This document shows, piece after piece, positions 1-5,341 of a stretch of 7,274 bases of DNA. The number at the start of each line of letters is the position of its first letter. Position 1 is the first letter of the stretch. Under the pieces are notes generated by a model. It was not told the origin of the DNA, made no database searches, and saw nothing but the letters and a program-made list of their open reading frames with translations. The stretch comes from Campylobacteraceae bacterium (GTDB taxonomy: Bacteria > Campylobacterota > Campylobacteria > Campylobacterales > Campylobacteraceae), in the NCBI GenBank assembly GCA_031256525.1, contig JAIRQK010000115.1, forward strand, positions 1 through 7,274, read 5' to 3'. The position numbers and the translations under genes are program-made.

Positions 1-383
1 GCTTCTAATTGGTCTATATCTATTTCGTTGTTATCTTCATCAACAAAATAGTAGGTTTTTGGTTTAAAAAAGCCTTTATATTTAGTCTCTATATCTTCCA
101 ATATTTTATAGATAACATCCATACCAAAACTTAGTATATTTACCTTGTTTTTGATAGAAGTTTTATGTATATTGTTTTTTATAAAACTTTGCATTGTCTG
201 TGGCTTATCTATTATCTTTTTAGCAAATGTGAGAAATTCGTATGTCACTGTATAAACAAACCCTCTAAGTTTCAACTCTACTGTTTTTTCCTCTTTAGTT
301 TTAGCATCTATATATTTTATCTCAACACATTTTTTTTTAATTTCGTGACTTACATAAGTGTAAACATATTTATATTTTTTCAT
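1..383 (-). CDS. Unrecognised lysine-rich protein, partial (C-terminal part outside the window)
   Basis: Reading the minus strand from an ATG at 383-381 gives an open frame of 127 complete codons with no stop before the left edge, so the 3' end is missing. The start is supported by an AAGGAAT Shine-Dalgarno site at 397-391, 7 nt from the ATG, and by a TATAAT box at 410-405. The protein begins MKKYKYVYTYVSHEIKKKC and is rich in Lys, Ile and Tyr. An early stretch alternates beta-type residues (about 1-55). It is followed by a probable helical part (about 56-105) and an acidic stretch (DEDNNEIDID) near residues 115-124. I see no signal peptide, membrane segment or catalytic motif. A run of nine A residues near codons 16-18 could be slippage-prone. 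I do not recognise the family. The gene sits outside the conserved housekeeping block and may be accessory DNA. Existence is fairly sure; function is unknown. Confidence 0.7.
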   Translation of the reverse strand, partial: MKKYKYVYTYVSHEIKKKCVEIKYIDAKTKEEKTVELKLRGFVYTVTYEFLTFAKKIIDKPQTMQSFIKNNIHKTSIKNKVNILSFGMDVIYKILEDIETKYKGFFKPKTYYFVDEDNNEIDIDQLE

Positions 384-404
384 TTTTTTAATTCCTTTTT
401 TGAA

Positions 405-410
405 ATTATA
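405..410 (-). promoter_or_regulatory. Candidate sigma-70 -10 box for the partial gene at the left edge
   Basis: The minus strand reads TATAAT here, an exact consensus -10 hexamer, 21 nt upstream of the ATG at 383. A start of transcription near 398 would leave a leader of about 15 nt that begins almost at the Shine-Dalgarno site. No good -35 hexamer is visible 16-18 bp upstream, which is common in Campylobacterota promoters. Inferred from position and consensus only. Confidence 0.5.
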
Positions 411-483
411 ACGAAAAGTTAGTTGATAATCTCTTTTGGCTTATCGTTTAAGATGTTTATCACATTCTCGTTATCATAAGACA

Positions 484-553
484 ATCTGTAGAACAGCATT
501 CAAAATGAAAGTTTTGAGTGTAGAGGTTTCATTTCAAATGCCGTTCCACAAAT
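484..553 (-). repeat. 27-bp inverted repeat (arms 484-510 and 527-553, 16-nt loop), hairpin downstream of dusB
   Basis: Arm 484-510 pairs with arm 527-553 around the loop 511-526. Of the 27 positions, 22 are Watson-Crick pairs. The other five (486/551, 490/547, 495/542, 501/536, 502/535) are A-C mismatches in plus-strand RNA but G-U wobbles in minus-strand RNA, so only the minus-strand transcript folds without a break. The base of the stem lies 14 nt after the dusB stop codon, so the hairpin would sit in the dusB 3' UTR. No U-run follows it on the minus strand, so it is not a standard intrinsic terminator. It may protect or process the 3' end, act as an atypical terminator, or be a copy of a dispersed intergenic repeat. 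Confidence 0.75.
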
Positions 554-563
554 GCAGTTCTGC
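535..563 (-). repeat. Two imperfect tandem 15-nt units with 14-nt period, with a third related copy at 488-502
   Basis: On the minus strand, 563-549 reads GCAGAACTGCATTTG and 549-535 reads GTGGAACGGCATTTG, sharing one base and matching at 12 of 15 positions. Plus-strand 488-502 reads GTAGAACAGCATTCA, a third related copy in inverted orientation that forms the outer part of the hairpin arm. The shared core is GAACNGCATT. Such repetition of a short unit in both orientations is what dispersed intergenic elements look like. Whether other copies exist in the genome cannot be seen here. Confidence 0.55.
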
Positions 564-567
564 AAAT

Positions 568-1506
568 TTACTCAAAGAACTCGCCTATTAGTTTAATTGC
601 TTCGTTTTTGTCTTCAATTTTGTTTATTTTGTTTCTAAAAGTAGTCGCATTATCAAATCCTTTTGAATATGCGTGAAGATGTTTTCTAAATATCGAAACC
701 CCATGAGGCGACCCATAAAACCTTAACATCTCCTCAAAATGTTCCAAAACAATCCCTTTTATCATACTCTTTTCGACCAAAGGCAAATTATGCTTTAGTT
801 GGTAGAAAATCCAAGGATTGCCTATAGCACCTCTACCTATCATAACACCCTCACATTTGGTAAATTCACGCACATACAGAGCCTTTTCATAGTTTGTAAT
901 GTCGCCATTTGCAAACATAGGAATTTTTATAGCTTTTTTTGCCTCTTTTATTGCACCATAATCAACATCTGCAGTGTATCCGCCGCTTCTTGTTCGTCCA
1001 TGCACACTTATAAAATCAGCCCCAGCATTTTCGGCTGCTTGTGCGATTTGCACAGGAATTTTTTCCACAAATCCGATACGAACTTTCACAGAAGTCTGTT
1101 TTTTGTTTGAATGCTTTTTGACACTCTCTATGATTTTTTGCATAAGAGGCAGGTCTTTTAAAAGGGAAGAACCGGCATTTTGTGAGATAACTTTTGGAAC
1201 AGGACATCCACAGTTTACATCAATTCCATCAATTCCTTCAATTGCGTTTAACTTTTCAACTGCTTTTATGATATTTGGTATATCACTTCCTGCAATTTGC
1301 ACAAAATAGGGCGTTTCGTTTTCTGCTTTTTGTATCATATGTAGAGTTTTTGAGGAGTTGTAAGCTAAAGCGTTTGCACTTATCATCTCAGAAAAAGTGA
1401 TATCTACGCCGAATTTTTTGGCTATCTTTCTAAATGGAAGGTCGGTATATCCAGCAAGAGGTGCCAAGGCGACTAAACCTTGGCTAAAGTCTAATTTTTC
1501 GTTCAT
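568..1506 (-). CDS. dusB: tRNA-dihydrouridine synthase (DusB-like)
   Basis: This is an FMN enzyme that reduces uridine to dihydrouridine in tRNA using NADPH, in the cytoplasm. The 312-residue length is normal for the family. The N-terminal TIM barrel shows APLAGYTDLPFR (15-26), a FMN-site VQIAGSD (69-75), the active-site segment DVNCGCP (96-102) with Cys101 as the likely general acid, VKVRIGF (140-146), SVHGRTRSGGY (167-177), ANGDI (199-203) and GVMIGRGAIGNPWIF (220-234). The C-terminal helical part (about 240-312) fits the tRNA-binding domain. The ATG at 1506-1504 overlaps the upstream gene's TAA stop by one base (TAATG), which indicates translational coupling; there is no separate promoter space. 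The enzyme class is very sure. The B subtype is less so, since one Dus often serves all sites in this phylum. Confidence 0.93.
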   Translation of the reverse strand: MNEKLDFSQGLVALAPLAGYTDLPFRKIAKKFGVDITFSEMISANALAYNSSKTLHMIQKAENETPYFVQIAGSDIPNIIKAVEKLNAIEGIDGIDVNCGCPVPKVISQNAGSSLLKDLPLMQKIIESVKKHSNKKQTSVKVRIGFVEKIPVQIAQAAENAGADFISVHGRTRSGGYTADVDYGAIKEAKKAIKIPMFANGDITNYEKALYVREFTKCEGVMIGRGAIGNPWIFYQLKHNLPLVEKSMIKGIVLEHFEEMLRFYGSPHGVSIFRKHLHAYSKGFDNATTFRNKINKIEDKNEAIKLIGEFFE

Positions 1507-2507
1507 TAAATAATTAAATCAGTGTTTGTGTTTTTTCCACTATCTCTTAAAAAGAGTAAAATTTTAAATTTTTCATACTCATTTTCTTCGCTATTTTCCA
1601 AAAACTCTCTTGCCTCATTTATCATTTGAAACTCAAACAAGATATATAAATACGCATTTGCTGCAAGGTGATTGTTTGCTTGAATGCTTTCGAAAATGGA
1701 TAAAAGTGAACTTGGGTCAACTTTTTGCTTTAATATCTTGGCTATTTCTAAATATTCATCAGATGTAAACTCTATTTTTTCTAAAATATATTTGATATCT
1801 TCATTTGAAAGAGTGTAGCTCTCTTCGTTTGCATATCTTTTAAAAATTTTTATAGCAGTTTTGCTTGATAGTTGAAAATTTTGTTTTTTAACTTCAGAAA
1901 AAGTTGCAATCTCAGTAAATTTTTCGTATGCTTTTTGGCAAAACTCATCATCGGTCGATTTACAATGTTTAAATGTGTCAAGAAATGTTTTGTTGTCGCA
2001 ATTTAAGATATTTTGTCTATTTTGCAAAGTTAATGGATTGTCATTTCTTAGTTTCAATTTTTTGATATCGGTATATTCGCCACTATAAATTTTTTGTAGC
2101 AATTCAAATGTATCATTTAAAAATTTTGGTTCAATTTTCTCACCATCTGATTGTTTGTTGTAGGTTAGTTTTTTGATAATTTCTGATAGATTTTTAAAAT
2201 ATTCAGTTCTATACTCGTGCGTATGTTCTTCGTTGATAATACAATCTTTTATATTTTGCAAAAATGTCTCATAATCTTTTTTTATAACTTTTTTCTCAAA
2301 ATATCTCTTTATGCTGTAGTAGAGTAGGTGAAAAATTGTTGCCAAAAATAGAACTATTACAGGAACCATAAACCAAAAGGCAACTGGAAATGTCAAATCT
2401 TTTGAAAACATTGTCAATGTATAAGTTGCACCATCAAGTGCATAGACGCCAATTCCGACCAAAAATATAAACATTATTCCCAAGAATATATATTGTTTGA
2501 TACCCAT
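1506..2507 (-). CDS. Conserved two-transmembrane protein of unknown function, coupled to dusB
   Basis: A 333-residue protein with two N-terminal hydrophobic segments (about 6-24 and 42-66), a short polar loop between them, and a long charged, mostly helical domain (about 70-333) that should lie in the cytoplasm because RYFEKKVIKK follows the second segment. The C-terminal part (about 235-320) has paired amphipathic helices, as in TPR-like solenoids, but no strict repeat. The two-helix start followed by a helical domain resembles the general plan of LapA/LapB-type proteins; this is only an analogy of layout. The start is supported by a perfect AAGGAG at 2520-2515, 7 nt from the ATG. Its TAA overlaps the dusB ATG. 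I recall a membrane protein gene at the same place in C. jejuni (Cj0124c), so it is probably conserved. Function unknown. Confidence 0.85.
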   Translation of the reverse strand: MGIKQYIFLGIMFIFLVGIGVYALDGATYTLTMFSKDLTFPVAFWFMVPVIVLFLATIFHLLYYSIKRYFEKKVIKKDYETFLQNIKDCIINEEHTHEYRTEYFKNLSEIIKKLTYNKQSDGEKIEPKFLNDTFELLQKIYSGEYTDIKKLKLRNDNPLTLQNRQNILNCDNKTFLDTFKHCKSTDDEFCQKAYEKFTEIATFSEVKKQNFQLSSKTAIKIFKRYANEESYTLSNEDIKYILEKIEFTSDEYLEIAKILKQKVDPSSLLSIFESIQANNHLAANAYLYILFEFQMINEAREFLENSEENEYEKFKILLFLRDSGKNTNTDLII

Positions 2508-2514
2508 AAAAAAA

Positions 2515-2520
2515 CTCCTT
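2515..2520 (-). promoter_or_regulatory. Strong Shine-Dalgarno site (AAGGAG)
   Basis: The minus strand reads AAGGAG 7 nt before the ATG at 2507. It is the strongest ribosome binding site in the window and drives the first gene of the two-gene unit. dusB, whose ATG overlaps the stop of this gene, depends on it if the two are coupled. Confidence 0.7.
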
Positions 2521-2553
2521 ATTTCGTTGTTGGCTTTTTTAAAATTCTTTCGC

Positions 2554-2564
2554 GTATAATATAC
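2554..2564 (-). promoter_or_regulatory. Candidate -10 region for the membrane protein-dusB unit
   Basis: The 110-bp gap between rlmH and the membrane-protein gene contains the palindrome GTATAATATAC at 2554-2564. On the minus strand it offers TATATT at 2563-2558, about 50 nt upstream of the start codon, in an AT-rich tract. No clear -35 box is present. On the plus strand the same site reads TATAAT but no gene follows in that direction. The unit could instead be read through from the rlmH operon, since no terminator hairpin is visible in the gap. Confidence 0.35.
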
Positions 2565-2617
2565 AATATTTAGTTTTAAATCTCTTAATATCTCTCTTTT
2601 TCACTCTCAAAATCAAG

Positions 2618-3076
2618 CTAATTTTTATGATAGGGGTGGTTGTTTTGTATACATAAAGCTCTATAAATTTGCTCTAAAAGAACTAATTTAGCGATTTTAT
2701 GTGCAAATGTAAGAGAACTTAGACTAATAACTTTGTTGCATTTTTTTAAAAAACAATCTTCAAAACCATAAGCACCACCAATAAAAAACTTTACGCTACT
2801 TCTATCTTTAAGTATATTGCTAAATTCATAGCTATCAACAACTTCACCACCAACATCAAGTGCAATCGTAAAATCTCTGAAATATGGCTCATAAGCCTTT
2901 GTGTACGAACTTTTTGCTTCATTTGCGCTTATGGTTTGAGCAGTTGCTATTTGGTTGTTAAATATCGAAAAATCTTCAATTTTTGCAAATTTAGAAGACA
3001 TTTTTAAAAATTCATCTGAAACAGTTTTTATCTCTTTGGAGACGCTTTTCTCAATTGAATATATACTAATTTTCAT
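2618..3076 (-). CDS. rlmH: 23S rRNA (pseudouridine-1915-N3) methyltransferase RlmH
   Basis: RlmH uses S-adenosylmethionine to methylate pseudouridine 1915 in helix 69 of 23S rRNA, acting on the assembled 70S ribosome; it is a small SPOUT enzyme that works as a homodimer. The 152 residues match the usual length of about 155. Family marks are LDVGGE (74-79), the SAM-knot segment FFIGGAYGF (97-105), ISLSSLTFAHKIAKLVLLEQ (117-136) with the following IYRA, and the terminal HPYHK (147-151), which contributes to substrate binding. I chose the ATG at 3076 because the family starts MKI; a TTG at 3091 would add five residues. There is no Shine-Dalgarno site at either, and the ATG lies 11 nt inside the thiE-like gene, so translation is probably coupled. 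It is the last gene of the operon. Confidence 0.94.
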   Translation of the reverse strand: MKISIYSIEKSVSKEIKTVSDEFLKMSSKFAKIEDFSIFNNQIATAQTISANEAKSSYTKAYEPYFRDFTIALDVGGEVVDSYEFSNILKDRSSVKFFIGGAYGFEDCFLKKCNKVISLSSLTFAHKIAKLVLLEQIYRALCIQNNHPYHKN

Positions 3077-3641
3077 AGAGATTTGAACCAACGACTATAT
3101 ATTTTGCATTTTTAAAACTATCAGTAAGTTTTACGCCACCAATTATCGCAACATCTTTTTTTGATAAATTGGCTAAAATATCAGCTTTTTCGCCTAAAAT
3201 GTTTGAAACATCTTTTGTGTTTGTTGCTCTATAAGCACCAAGACCAACATAATCAATACAGAGGTTATTTGCGATTAAAATCTCTTCTTCATTGTGAACT
3301 GTTAGTCCAAATATCTTTTTGCCAATTTTCTCTCTTACATGCAAAGAGGCTATGTTGATATCTTCACCATACTTTAAAATATCCTCTTGCCCCAAATGAA
3401 TTCCATCACAATATTCCACCAAGGAGAGATTATCATTTACGATAATATCGATATCACAAAGAGATTTTAATAATTTTAAATCATCTATCATTATATTTTT
3501 ATCATTAGTTTTGTTTCTATATTGAATTATGGTGGCGTTAAGTTTTTTCGCATTTGAAACAAACCATTCGATATTTTTACTATGTTTTTTTAGTGTGGCA
3601 ACATCTAATAGCGCATAAAGTTCCAAGTTCTTTTTTTTCAT
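3066..3641 (-). CDS. ThiE/TenI-family protein (thiamine-phosphate synthase or thiazole tautomerase)
   Basis: A 191-residue TIM-barrel protein of the ThiE/TenI family, the group that joins HMP-pyrophosphate to thiazole phosphate (ThiE) or aromatises the thiazole (TenI). It shows QYRNK (40-44, family QxRxK), VNDNLSL (68-74), DGIHLGQED (79-87), the LTVHNEEE segment (113-120), VGLGAYRATNTKD (132-144) and IIGGV (166-170). The T-x-T-K element (140-143) favours ThiE. The STH position reads TVH, and the protein ends at VVGSNLYEN without the last helix, so it is about 20 residues shorter than typical ThiE. It could be a true ThiE, a TenI-like paralogue or a repurposed member. It lies 20 nt after accD and overlaps rlmH by 11 nt. 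No Shine-Dalgarno site precedes its ATG, so it likely depends on accD translation. Family is sure; exact reaction is not. Confidence 0.82.
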   Translation of the reverse strand: MKKKNLELYALLDVATLKKHSKNIEWFVSNAKKLNATIIQYRNKTNDKNIMIDDLKLLKSLCDIDIIVNDNLSLVEYCDGIHLGQEDILKYGEDINIASLHVREKIGKKIFGLTVHNEEEILIANNLCIDYVGLGAYRATNTKDVSNILGEKADILANLSKKDVAIIGGVKLTDSFKNAKYIVVGSNLYEN

Positions 3642-3661
3642 TAAGAATTAAAAGCTACACT

Positions 3662-4540
3662 CTATGCAAAATGGTGTACATTGGCTAAATCAGACTTTTT
3701 GTGTTCCAAAAAACATTGAAGCAAGTACGAAATAGTCTTTTTCATATCATGTCTTTTTACTATCATATCAATAAGTCCGTGTTTTAATAGAAATTCTGAA
3801 CGCTGAAACCCTTCTGGTAAGTCTGCCCCGATAGTTTGCTTGATAACTCTTTGTCCAGCAAAACCTATCAACGCTTCTGGCTCAGCCATGATAATATCCC
3901 CAAGCCACGCAAAAGATGCACTAACTCCGCCCATTGTTGGGTCGGTCAAAACTGAGATAAAAGGCAATCTTTTTTCAGATAATTTTGTAAGAGCTGCTGA
4001 AGTTTTTGCCATTTGCATAAGAGAAAATGTACTCTCTTGCATTCTAGCTCCTCCACTTGCACTTACTATAACAAGTCCTTGTCTTTTCTCTACTGCACGA
4101 TTTACTGCTCTAACTATCATTTCTCCTTCAACAGAACCTAAACTTCCGCCCATAAATTTAAAATCAAACACAACAAGCTGAACACCAATATCATCTATTT
4201 TGCACTCTCCAGAGATTACAGCAGAGTTTCTTTTTGTTGCCTCTTTTGCCTCTTCAATTCTTTTTCTGTATGATTTTTTATCAACAAATTTTAACGGGTC
4301 AACAGGGGTAAGATTTTCATCATAAGAGACAAAAGAGTCTTTATCAGATAGTAGTTCTACTCTTTTTTGAGCACTTATCCTCATATGGTAACCACATTTT
4401 GGACAGACATTGTATTGATTTTCAACCTCTTTATAATACATCAAAGCACCACAACTATCGCATTTTATCCAGTGAGACGGAGACTCGTTTTTCTGTGGTT
4501 GTGGTTGTTTTCTTCTTTTAAATAAGTCAGAGAAAAGCAT
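3662..4540 (-). CDS. accD: Acetyl-CoA carboxylase carboxyltransferase subunit beta
   Basis: AccD pairs with AccA to move carboxyl from carboxybiotin to acetyl-CoA, giving malonyl-CoA, the first committed step of fatty acid synthesis in the cytoplasm. The 292 residues fit the family (about 280-305). The N-terminal zinc ribbon is complete: Cys27, Cys30, Cys46 and Cys49 (C-x2-C-x15-C-x2-C). The crotonase-fold domain carries FMGGSLGSVEGE (129-140), the oxyanion-type SGGARMQES (162-170), DPTMGGVSASFA (200-211), GFAGQRVI (226-233) and LPEGFQ (241-246). The ATG at 4540 has AAAAAAGG just upstream; that site overlaps the last codons and stop of the preceding gene, five bases before accD, so the two are in one transcript and probably coupled. 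accA is not in the window. Confidence 0.97.
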   Translation of the reverse strand: MLFSDLFKRRKQPQPQKNESPSHWIKCDSCGALMYYKEVENQYNVCPKCGYHMRISAQKRVELLSDKDSFVSYDENLTPVDPLKFVDKKSYRKRIEEAKEATKRNSAVISGECKIDDIGVQLVVFDFKFMGGSLGSVEGEMIVRAVNRAVEKRQGLVIVSASGGARMQESTFSLMQMAKTSAALTKLSEKRLPFISVLTDPTMGGVSASFAWLGDIIMAEPEALIGFAGQRVIKQTIGADLPEGFQRSEFLLKHGLIDMIVKRHDMKKTISYLLQCFLEHKKSDLANVHHFA

Positions 4541-4545
4541 TATAA

Positions 4546-5259
4546 TTAACCTTTTTTAATGAGTTGGTAAATTTTATCAAAAATAATCTTATCTTTGCTT
4601 ACAAGCAGATATTTATCATTTTTAAATCTAAATAACTCCTCGCCCATTTTCCACCCAGCTGCTATATCAAACTCCCTTATCTTCCCTTCAAACAAGACAA
4701 AACTTACCTCATAGCAAATCGCCAAAGAGAGAGCCAATGCTCCGGGTGAACGATATTTTAAGTTTAGTTCTTTTAACTTTGAATGCAAATGTGAGTTATA
4801 GGCTTTTTCAAATATTCCAATAGTGTTAAGTTTGCTTATTTGCAGATATTTTTTTTCATTATTGAAAATAGAAGCCTTGATAAATGTATCATCTGTTTTT
4901 ATAAACATATCACCATTTACAAGATTTGTTGTAATCGCGTCTGTTATTTTTTCATTTTGTTTTAATGCTACAGAAGTACCAAAATATGGGATATTTGATT
5001 TGAAATTTTCACTTCCATCAATAGGGTCGAGTATTATTGTATTTTCATTATCGCCAATATATCCAGACTCTTCAGAGTAAATTTTGCCAAATTTAAGTAG
5101 ATGCTTGGCGAAAATTTTTTCAGCCTCACAATCAATCACAATGCCCAAATCTCCACCAATTCCAACTTTAGTATTTTCGCACAATTTTTCGTGAGATGTT
5201 GAGTTGATTAACTTATATATCTCCAAGTTTGCATCTTTAACAGCTTGTATAAATTCCAT
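4546..5259 (-). CDS. Inositol-monophosphatase family phosphatase (SuhB/CysQ-like), substrate unknown
   Basis: A 237-residue Mg-dependent, Li-sensitive-type phosphatase of the IMPase/FBPase superfamily. Metal ligands are visible: SEESG (62-66) gives the Glu pair, ILDPIDGSENF (76-86) is the DPIDG(T/S)xNF signature, and FDIAAGW (197-203) gives the C-terminal Asp198 in the WD-x-AA-type motif. The RSPGALALSLA segment (170-180) matches the family's G-S-A-A-L element. The family includes inositol-1-phosphatase, 3'-phosphoadenosine-5'-phosphate phosphatase (CysQ) and some fructose bisphosphatases; nothing visible fixes which. I chose the ATG at 5259 because AAAGG lies 7 nt upstream (5271-5267). A TTG at 5313 in frame would add 18 hydrophobic residues through the promoter region and is unlikely. 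First gene of the operon with accD, thiE-like and rlmH. Confidence 0.92.
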   Translation of the reverse strand: MEFIQAVKDANLEIYKLINSTSHEKLCENTKVGIGGDLGIVIDCEAEKIFAKHLLKFGKIYSEESGYIGDNENTIILDPIDGSENFKSNIPYFGTSVALKQNEKITDAITTNLVNGDMFIKTDDTFIKASIFNNEKKYLQISKLNTIGIFEKAYNSHLHSKLKELNLKYRSPGALALSLAICYEVSFVLFEGKIREFDIAAGWKMGEELFRFKNDKYLLVSKDKIIFDKIYQLIKKG

Positions 5260-5285
5260 ATTTACGCCTTTGTAAAAAGATTTTA

Positions 5286-5293
5286 ATATTATC
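5286..5293 (-). promoter_or_regulatory. Candidate -10 box for the IMPase-accD-thiE-like-rlmH operon
   Basis: The minus strand reads TTTGATAATATT across here, giving either GATAAT (5293-5288) or, with an extended TG, TAATAT (5291-5286). This places a transcription start near 5279 and a leader of about 20 nt before the ATG at 5259. It lies in one arm of the inverted repeat 5290-5310. Inferred from consensus and spacing. Confidence 0.45.
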
Positions 5294-5310
5294 AAATATA
5301 TGCTTTGATA
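5290..5310. repeat. Perfect 7-bp inverted repeat with 7-bp spacer in the divergent promoter
   Basis: TATCAAA (5290-5296) and TTTGATA (5304-5310) are exact reverse complements around TATATGC. Each arm, read outward, contains the TTTGATA start of one of the two opposed candidate extended -10 boxes. The dyad may be a regulator site or may simply result from two similar promoters placed back to back. Confidence 0.6.
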
Positions 5311-5314
5311 CAAT
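5309..5314 (+). promoter_or_regulatory. Candidate extended -10 box for recO
   Basis: The plus strand reads TTTGATACAAT, that is TG-A-TACAAT, an extended -10 element. The start of transcription would fall near 5321, giving a leader of about 20 nt before the TTG start of recO. The -35 position would fall on the opposed minus-strand -10 box, so the two promoters probably cannot be occupied together. Inferred from consensus. Confidence 0.5.
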
Positions 5315-5330
5315 TAACTATTTTAGTTAA
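5314..5330 (+). repeat. Perfect 7-bp inverted repeat with 3-bp spacer at the start of the recO transcript
   Basis: TTAACTA (5314-5320), TTT, TAGTTAA (5324-5330) form an exact dyad. It overlaps the end of the recO -10 box and the likely start of transcription, and ends directly before the AAGG ribosome binding site at 5331-5334. It could be an operator for a dimeric repressor; as RNA it would be a weak AU-rich stem. Confidence 0.55.
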
Positions 5331-5341
5331 AAGGCAAATTT

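Noticed and set aside
165..422. Plus-strand open frame of 85 codons rich in Phe, Tyr and Ile
   Set aside because: It lies opposite the partial minus-strand gene at 1-383, which has a good ribosome binding site and promoter. The Phe-rich translation is the expected antisense reading of Lys-rich codons, and it has no ribosome binding site of note.
421..480. Several TTATC/GATAA motifs in the gap after the hairpin, looked at as operator sites
   Set aside because: Spacing is irregular, and no convincing dyad or direct repeat longer than five bases could be built from them in such AT-rich DNA.
484..553. Hairpin read as an intrinsic terminator of dusB
   Set aside because: No U-run follows the stem on either strand and the stem is not GC-rich, so the standard model does not fit; a non-standard terminator is still possible.
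799..1309. Overlapping plus-strand frames of about 100 codons, and a minus-strand frame at 1016-1207
   Set aside because: They lie within dusB, whose motifs are complete across the whole length; none has a family-like sequence.
2555..2560. Plus-strand TATAAT between rlmH and the membrane protein gene
   Set aside because: No plus-strand gene follows, and the hexamer is part of an AT-rich palindrome, so it is probably incidental.
3077..3091. TTG start at 3091 for rlmH
   Set aside because: The ATG at 3076 gives the family-typical MKI start and usual length; the TTG has no ribosome binding site.
5260..5313. TTG start at 5313 for the IMPase-family gene, adding 18 residues
   Set aside because: The extension runs through the divergent promoter region, and the ATG at 5259 has a well-spaced AAAGG site and matches the family's N-terminus.
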